A stretch of DNA of 32,759 bases from Actinomycetota bacterium. GTDB lineage: Bacteria; Actinomycetota; Acidimicrobiia; Acidimicrobiales; Microtrichaceae. The stretch lies in assembly GCA_009701845.1 (NCBI GenBank), contig WLJI01000010.1, positions 1-32,759 on the forward strand, read 5' to 3'. The position numbers and the translations under genes were made by a program. Below the pieces are notes generated by a model, which ran no database searches, was not told where the DNA came from, and saw only the letters and a program-made list of their open reading frames with translations. Shown piece by piece: positions 28,371-32,759 of the stretch. Positions within the stretch are counted from its first letter, which is position 1. Every line of letters starts with the position of its first letter.

Positions 28371-31300
28371 ATGGTGACTCAACCGACTGCAGTTCTGGGC
28401 GGACTGAACGCGATGCTGCGAGAAGAGCCAGGCGTGCTTGCTGCGCTCGGCAGGGCTTCGACGGTGCTTGTTGTGCCCGAGCCCGCACGCGCAGTCACTC
28501 TTGCTGGGCTACTTGCAGCGTCTCGACGGACCCCCATGGTGGTAGCGGTTCCTACAGCTGCAGACGCAGAGCGACTCTCTGCAGACTTGCGAAACTTTCT
28601 TGCCGAAGATGCCGTAGAGCTTTTTCCTGCATGGGAGACCTTGCCGTTTGAGCGGGTCAGCCCGTCGATCGAAACGATGGGGCTTCGCCTGCGAACACTG
28701 TGGCGCTTAAGAACGGCAGACCCCTCGCTATCGGTCATTGTTGCCCCCGCTCGAGCACTGGTTCAACGACTCGGCCCTCAGGTTGAAGACGTTGAACCCG
28801 TTCGAGTCGCTCTTGGCGATCAAGTCGATTCTCTCGCGCTGATCGAGCAGTTTGTCCTCAGTGGGTATCGGCGTGAATATCAGGTGGAACACCGGGGCGA
28901 AATTGCCGTTCGCGGCTCGATTATTGACGTGTTCCCAGCTACTGCAGATGTGCCGGTTCGGATCGACCTTTGGGGGGACGAGGTTGAGCGTCTGACGGAG
29001 TTCTCTGTAGCCGATCAGCGCTCGACAGTAGATCTGCAAGAGCTTGTGGTGTTTCCCGCCAGAGAACTGCTGCCCTCGGCAGAGGTGCGCGAGCGCGCCG
29101 AGCAACTGCTGGCCTCGCAGCCATGGGGAAGAGAGCAGTGGCAAAGGCTGGCCGATGGCGAGGTTTTCGAGGGTATGGAAGCCTGGATGGCTTGGCTTGC
29201 CGACAGCGAACATGTGCTGTTCGACCTTGTTCCCGACGACGGACTCATTCTTCTTGCAGACCCTCGCAGACTCCGTGACCGTGCGGCAGATATTGCAGCC
29301 GAGGAACGAGACCTCGGTGAGTCGCTGAGTCGTACCTGGGGCCTCAAGCTAGATTCAAAAGAGCAGGGAGGTGAGCCGCTGCAGCAGATGCATGTTGAGT
29401 TCAACCGCCTGTTGCAGCACACCAAGGCGCCTGTTTGGTCGATCGCTGCAGTTCCTGATTCCCCCGATTCGCCCGCAGTCACTGCGCTAGCTTGGCCGCC
29501 TGCAGTCGGCGAGGCCGAAGCGCTCCTCCATCAGTTGCGCCAACTCATCGCAGAGGGATACTCCGTCGTGGTTTGTGCCGACGGCGAAGGGTCAGCCAGC
29601 CGGATCGACAAGTTGCTCAGCCAACACGGGTTGTCGTTCCCGATACGGATTCCGGCCGATGGCGCTGCCCCAAACCCGGCAGATCTGCGCTCACCTGGTG
29701 GCTCAATTGTGCATGCCCCACTTGAGCGCGGATGCATTCTGCCCGCGGTGAAGTTGGCACTTCTTGCAGAGGCGGACCTCACTGGCCGTCGACGAACACA
29801 CCGTGCTGCCAAAGCCCCTCGCCGTGAGGCGCAACGCTTCTTTGAGGATCTCAAAGTCGGCGACCATGTTGTGCATCATGTGCACGGAGTCGGTCGATTT
29901 GACGGCATGGTCACTCGTTCAATGGGCGGCGCGGAACGCGACTATCTGTTGCTTGAGTATCGCGGCGGCGACAAGTTGTACGTGCCATCGGACCAGATCG
30001 ACTCGATTCGGCTGTACTCGGGCGGAGAGACCCCACGACTCAACAAGATGGGTGGGTCTGATTTCTCTCGCTCAAAGTCAAAGGTTCGCTCGGCAGTGGC
30101 TGAGATCGCTCAGGAACTCGTGGTGCTCTATCAAACCCGAGTGTCAACTGCCGGCCACGCGTTCGGAGCGGACACACCTTGGCAACAAGAGATGGAACTT
30201 GCGTTTCCATTCCAAGAAACCCCCGACCAGATCTTGGCGATTGCCTCAGTCAAAGAAGATATGGAATCCACCGTTCCCATGGATCGCTTGGTGTGCGGTG
30301 ATGTTGGATTCGGTAAGACCGAGGTTGCGCTTCGAGCGGCATTCAAGGCTGTGCAGGACGGATTTCAGGTAGCAATTCTGGTACCCACCACGTTGCTAGC
30401 GCAGCAGCACTATCAGACCTTTAGTGACCGTTTTGCGGGCTTCCCGGTGCGTGTCGAATCACTTTCTCGCTTTTTGACACCAGCTCAGACCCGATCAGTG
30501 GTGAAACGAGTAGGCACAGGCGAGGTTGACATCGTCATTGGGACGCACCGTTTGCTCTCAGGAGACATCAAGTTTAAGAAACTTGGTCTGTTGGTAGTGG
30601 ATGAGGAACAGCGTTTCGGCGTATCGCATAAGGAGTCGATCAAGCAGTTCAAGGCCGCAGTTGACGTGCTGACGCTGACTGCAACACCCATCCCTAGAAC
30701 CCTAGAGATGAGCCTGACCGGAATCAGAGATTTATCGCTTCTCAATACGCCCCCGGCCGCCCGCCAACCCATCTTGACCTATGTGGGTGAGTTTGATGAG
30801 CGGGCAGTAACAGAGTCCATTCGCCGTGAGTTACTGAGAGAGGGTCAAGTCTTTTACGTGCACAACCGGGTGCGCGACATCGAGCAACAGGCCACGAGAA
30901 TTCGTGAGCTTGTTCCCGAGGCCCGTGTTGCAGTGGCCCACGGCCAGATGGACGAGGGCAGCCTAGAGAAAGTGGTTGTTGACTTCTGGCAAGGTGAGTA
31001 CGACGTTTTGGTCTGCACAACGATTATTGAATCCGGTATCGATATGCCCACGGTGAACACCTTGGTAGTTGAACGGGCAGACCTGTTGGGCCTCGGGCAG
31101 TTGCATCAGCTTCGTGGCCGCGTTGGTCGTGCTGGCCAACGCGCCTATGCCTACCTGTTCTTTCCACCTGATCGGCAGCTTTCTGAAGAGGCGTATGAAC
31201 GCCTCAAGACCATTGGAGAGGCAACCGAACTGGGATCAGGTTTTCGCATTGCGATGCGTGACCTAGAGATCCGGGGGGCAGGCAATCTGTTGGGGACCGG

Positions 31301-31895
31301 GCAGTCTGGCCACGTAGCAGCTGTTGGCTATGACCTGTATGTGCAGATGGTGAATGAGGCAATCGCAGAACTCAACGGAGAGGTGACTACCGAGCCGGAA
31401 GAGATTGTGTTGGAACTGCCAGCACCGGCTTTCTTGCCACCGGATTATGTCGAGCGTGAGGACGTCCGCCTTGATGCCTATCGTCGCTTGGCAGCAGTGC
31501 AGACCTCAGTCGATGTTGATGACATTGCGCTTGAGTGGGTAGATCGCTTCGGGGCAGTTCCGCCGCCGGCCGCTGCGCTCTTGCAAGTGGCTCGAGTGCG
31601 AGCCGAATGTGTGCGCACAGGTGTTACCAGCGTCACGGTGTTAAAGAACTCAACCATGGCTGGTCCGGGGCTCATGGCGCACATTTCGCCACTACGGCTT
31701 CCTCAGTCAAAACAGTTGCGGTTAGCACGTCTTTACAAAGGTGCGGTCTATCGAGAAGAGGAGCAGGAGCTTCGCTTGCCGGTGCGCGGTGGCCCCGGAA
31801 TTGCAGAAGATCTGATCGCTGCGTTGGGTGAGCTTGTGCCCTTGGCTGAGGTCTCTGCTAGCTCTAGTTCTGTCTCGCAGGCCCAGTCGGCATAG
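28371..31895 (+). CDS. mfd: Transcription-repair coupling factor Mfd
   Basis: 1174 residues, the usual size. It displaces stalled RNA polymerase at DNA lesions and recruits UvrA. The N-terminal UvrB-like region (about 1-350) contains LFPAWETLPFERVSPS and YRREYQVEHRGEIAVRGSIIDVFP. The CarD/RNA-polymerase-interaction module (about 490-560) contains VGDHVVHHVHGVGRFDG and DKLYVPSDQID. The translocase motor carries Walker A CGDVGFGKTEVALRAAF (about 643), the DEEQ box VVDEEQRFGV (about 744), TATPIPRTLEMSL, and the TRG-like GQLHQLRGRVGRAGQRAYAY. The C-terminal D7 domain follows. Everything appears intact. It closes the glmU-prs-rplY-pth run. Confidence 0.97.
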   Translation: MVTQPTAVLGGLNAMLREEPGVLAALGRASTVLVVPEPARAVTLAGLLAASRRTPMVVAVPTAADAERLSADLRNFLAEDAVELFPAWETLPFERVSPSIETMGLRLRTLWRLRTADPSLSVIVAPARALVQRLGPQVEDVEPVRVALGDQVDSLALIEQFVLSGYRREYQVEHRGEIAVRGSIIDVFPATADVPVRIDLWGDEVERLTEFSVADQRSTVDLQELVVFPARELLPSAEVRERAEQLLASQPWGREQWQRLADGEVFEGMEAWMAWLADSEHVLFDLVPDDGLILLADPRRLRDRAADIAAEERDLGESLSRTWGLKLDSKEQGGEPLQQMHVEFNRLLQHTKAPVWSIAAVPDSPDSPAVTALAWPPAVGEAEALLHQLRQLIAEGYSVVVCADGEGSASRIDKLLSQHGLSFPIRIPADGAAPNPADLRSPGGSIVHAPLERGCILPAVKLALLAEADLTGRRRTHRAAKAPRREAQRFFEDLKVGDHVVHHVHGVGRFDGMVTRSMGGAERDYLLLEYRGGDKLYVPSDQIDSIRLYSGGETPRLNKMGGSDFSRSKSKVRSAVAEIAQELVVLYQTRVSTAGHAFGADTPWQQEMELAFPFQETPDQILAIASVKEDMESTVPMDRLVCGDVGFGKTEVALRAAFKAVQDGFQVAILVPTTLLAQQHYQTFSDRFAGFPVRVESLSRFLTPAQTRSVVKRVGTGEVDIVIGTHRLLSGDIKFKKLGLLVVDEEQRFGVSHKESIKQFKAAVDVLTLTATPIPRTLEMSLTGIRDLSLLNTPPAARQPILTYVGEFDERAVTESIRRELLREGQVFYVHNRVRDIEQQATRIRELVPEARVAVAHGQMDEGSLEKVVVDFWQGEYDVLVCTTIIESGIDMPTVNTLVVERADLLGLGQLHQLRGRVGRAGQRAYAYLFFPPDRQLSEEAYERLKTIGEATELGSGFRIAMRDLEIRGAGNLLGTGQSGHVAAVGYDLYVQMVNEAIAELNGEVTTEPEEIVLELPAPAFLPPDYVEREDVRLDAYRRLAAVQTSVDVDDIALEWVDRFGAVPPPAAALLQVARVRAECVRTGVTSVTVLKNSTMAGPGLMAHISPLRLPQSKQLRLARLYKGAVYREEEQELRLPVRGGPGIAEDLIAALGELVPLAEVSASSSSVSQAQSA

Positions 31896-31905
31896 CATTC
31901 GCATC

Positions 31906-32759
31906 ATGTCTAGGGTCCGTACATCATTGTTGTGTCTTATTGCTCCGCTCACCGTGGCGCTACTTGCCTCGTGTGGAGTCACTGCCGATACCAGCGCAGC
32001 CACAGTTGCTGGCAAAACAGTGCCCGTAGAGACGGTGAATGCACTGGCTCGCGATGAGGTCTTTGGAGCTACTCCGGGCTCTGCGTCTGACGAGAGCGTG
32101 TTGCCGGGGGATCAGGCCCGAGCGGCACTACTGCTTGCTGTGCAAGCAACTGCATGGGAGAGCGAGTTGGAGCGGTTTGGGATTCCTCTCTCGGCTCAAG
32201 CAGAGGCACAGGCAAATCAACAGATTGACGCTCAGCTCGGCCAGCAAGGTGCTCCCACACAGATCTCTGCCACAGCGCGAGCGGTTCTTGTTCGGTATCT
32301 TGCCTCCCAAGCGCTGCTCGGCGAGCGGTTTCAGTCCATCAAGGAATCAAGTGCTGAAGACTTGCGATTGCTCTATGACGCCCTTCCCGTGGCCCGCGAA
32401 CTCACTTGCATGACTGTTGCAGCGGTCAAACCAGAGGTGCAAGATGCAGTGCTCGAGCGGGTCCAGACTGGTTCGTTGCTTGAGGAGCTTCCGGGTATGT
32501 TTCCGCAAGTAGACATTGTGGCAACTTCAAGGGAATGCATTCCCACGGCGTTGCTTTCGGGAGCGATCCAAGAAGCTGTGATCGGAGCAGCATTAGGCGT
32601 TGTTACCGCTCCGATCAACGTTGCAGATAGCCAAGGTTCGCCGATTGTCTACCTCATTCGAGTAGATGAGCGTCGAAATGCTTCGTTCGAGGAGGCTGCG
32701 CCGGGACTGCTGCAACTGATCTCGCAGGGGCCAGATTCGTGGGTGAAACTCGTAGTTGC
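31906..32759 (+). CDS. Secreted lipoprotein resembling SurA/PrsA-type foldases (3' end outside the window)
   Basis: The frame is open from ATG 31906 to the window end, at least 284 residues. MSRVRTSLLCLIAPLTVALLASC is a lipoprotein signal peptide with lipobox LASC and Cys23. The following region (VAGKTVPVETVNALARDEV and a Gln/Ala-rich helical stretch) resembles the helical N-domain of SurA-like chaperones, and ARELTCMTVAAVKPEVQDAVLERVQTGSLLEEL with LGVVTAPI and the end FEEAAPGLLQLI resembles a parvulin domain. The parvulin residues are only loosely matched, so it may be a chaperone without isomerase activity. A SurA/PrsA-like lipoprotein just after mfd is common in actinobacteria. Only 10 nt separate it from the mfd stop. 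Confidence 0.7.
   Translation, partial: MSRVRTSLLCLIAPLTVALLASCGVTADTSAATVAGKTVPVETVNALARDEVFGATPGSASDESVLPGDQARAALLLAVQATAWESELERFGIPLSAQAEAQANQQIDAQLGQQGAPTQISATARAVLVRYLASQALLGERFQSIKESSAEDLRLLYDALPVARELTCMTVAAVKPEVQDAVLERVQTGSLLEELPGMFPQVDIVATSRECIPTALLSGAIQEAVIGAALGVVTAPINVADSQGSPIVYLIRVDERRNASFEEAAPGLLQLISQGPDSWVKLVV

Noticed and set aside
1..32759. CRISPR arrays, insertion sequences, phage genes, riboswitches
   Set aside because: No regularly spaced repeats with unique spacers, no transposase or integrase motifs and no recognisable riboswitch core were seen.

Overview
The window looks like the chromosome of a mid-GC actinobacterium, most plausibly a member of the Acidimicrobiia. I infer this from three things. 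The gene order rsmI / tatD-rsmA-ispE / tRNA-Gln-glmU-prs-rplY-pth-mfd is a conserved actinobacterial one. Two tiny basic ribosomal proteins known from actinobacterial ribosomes (bS22-like and bL37-like) are present. GTG and TTG starts are frequent. No phage genes, insertion sequences or CRISPR arrays were seen. The class-level assignment is inference.

Layout. 1-9.3 kb: the end of a large membrane protein, a reverse-strand pair (VOC protein, then a DmdC-type acyl-CoA dehydrogenase), a queuosine-precursor-type transporter, a bL37-like mini-gene, ychF, a DUF192 gene overlapping rsmI, an adenosine-kinase-like PfkB kinase, and a reverse-strand HAD hydrolase. 9.4-13.4 kb: a methyltransferase and a very unusual three-part polysaccharide protein that joins an O-antigen polymerase/ligase-type membrane domain, a Wzz-type segment and a degenerate tyrosine-kinase-like domain. 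13.5-16.5 kb: the housekeeping run tatD, a small Thr/Ser-rich membrane-anchored protein, rsmA and a compact ispE, then a bS22-like mini-gene on the other strand. 16.8-24.7 kb: the main exopolysaccharide block, with a second Wzz/degenerate-kinase protein, a Wzx-like flippase, a reverse-strand CelD/BcsL-type acetyltransferase, the initiating polyprenyl glycosylphosphotransferase behind a structured promoter/leader, a glycosyltransferase and a FkbM methyltransferase. 24.7 kb to the end: tRNA-Gln(TTG), a GlmU lacking most of its acetyltransferase domain, prs, rplY, pth, mfd and a truncated lipoprotein resembling SurA-type foldases.

How it fits together. The glycan genes supply most of a Wzx/Wzy-type assembly line: initiating transferase, glycosyltransferase, flippase, polymerase candidate, two chain-length-type proteins and modifying enzymes. 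They are interleaved with an ancestral translation/cell-envelope island. The most notable signals are the polymerase-Wzz-pseudokinase fusion, with a separate paralogous pseudokinase 3.3 kb away; the two isolated ribosomal mini-genes; the 21-bp repeat tail of TatD; the shortened GlmU and IspE; and the inverted repeats ahead of the initiating sugar transferase.
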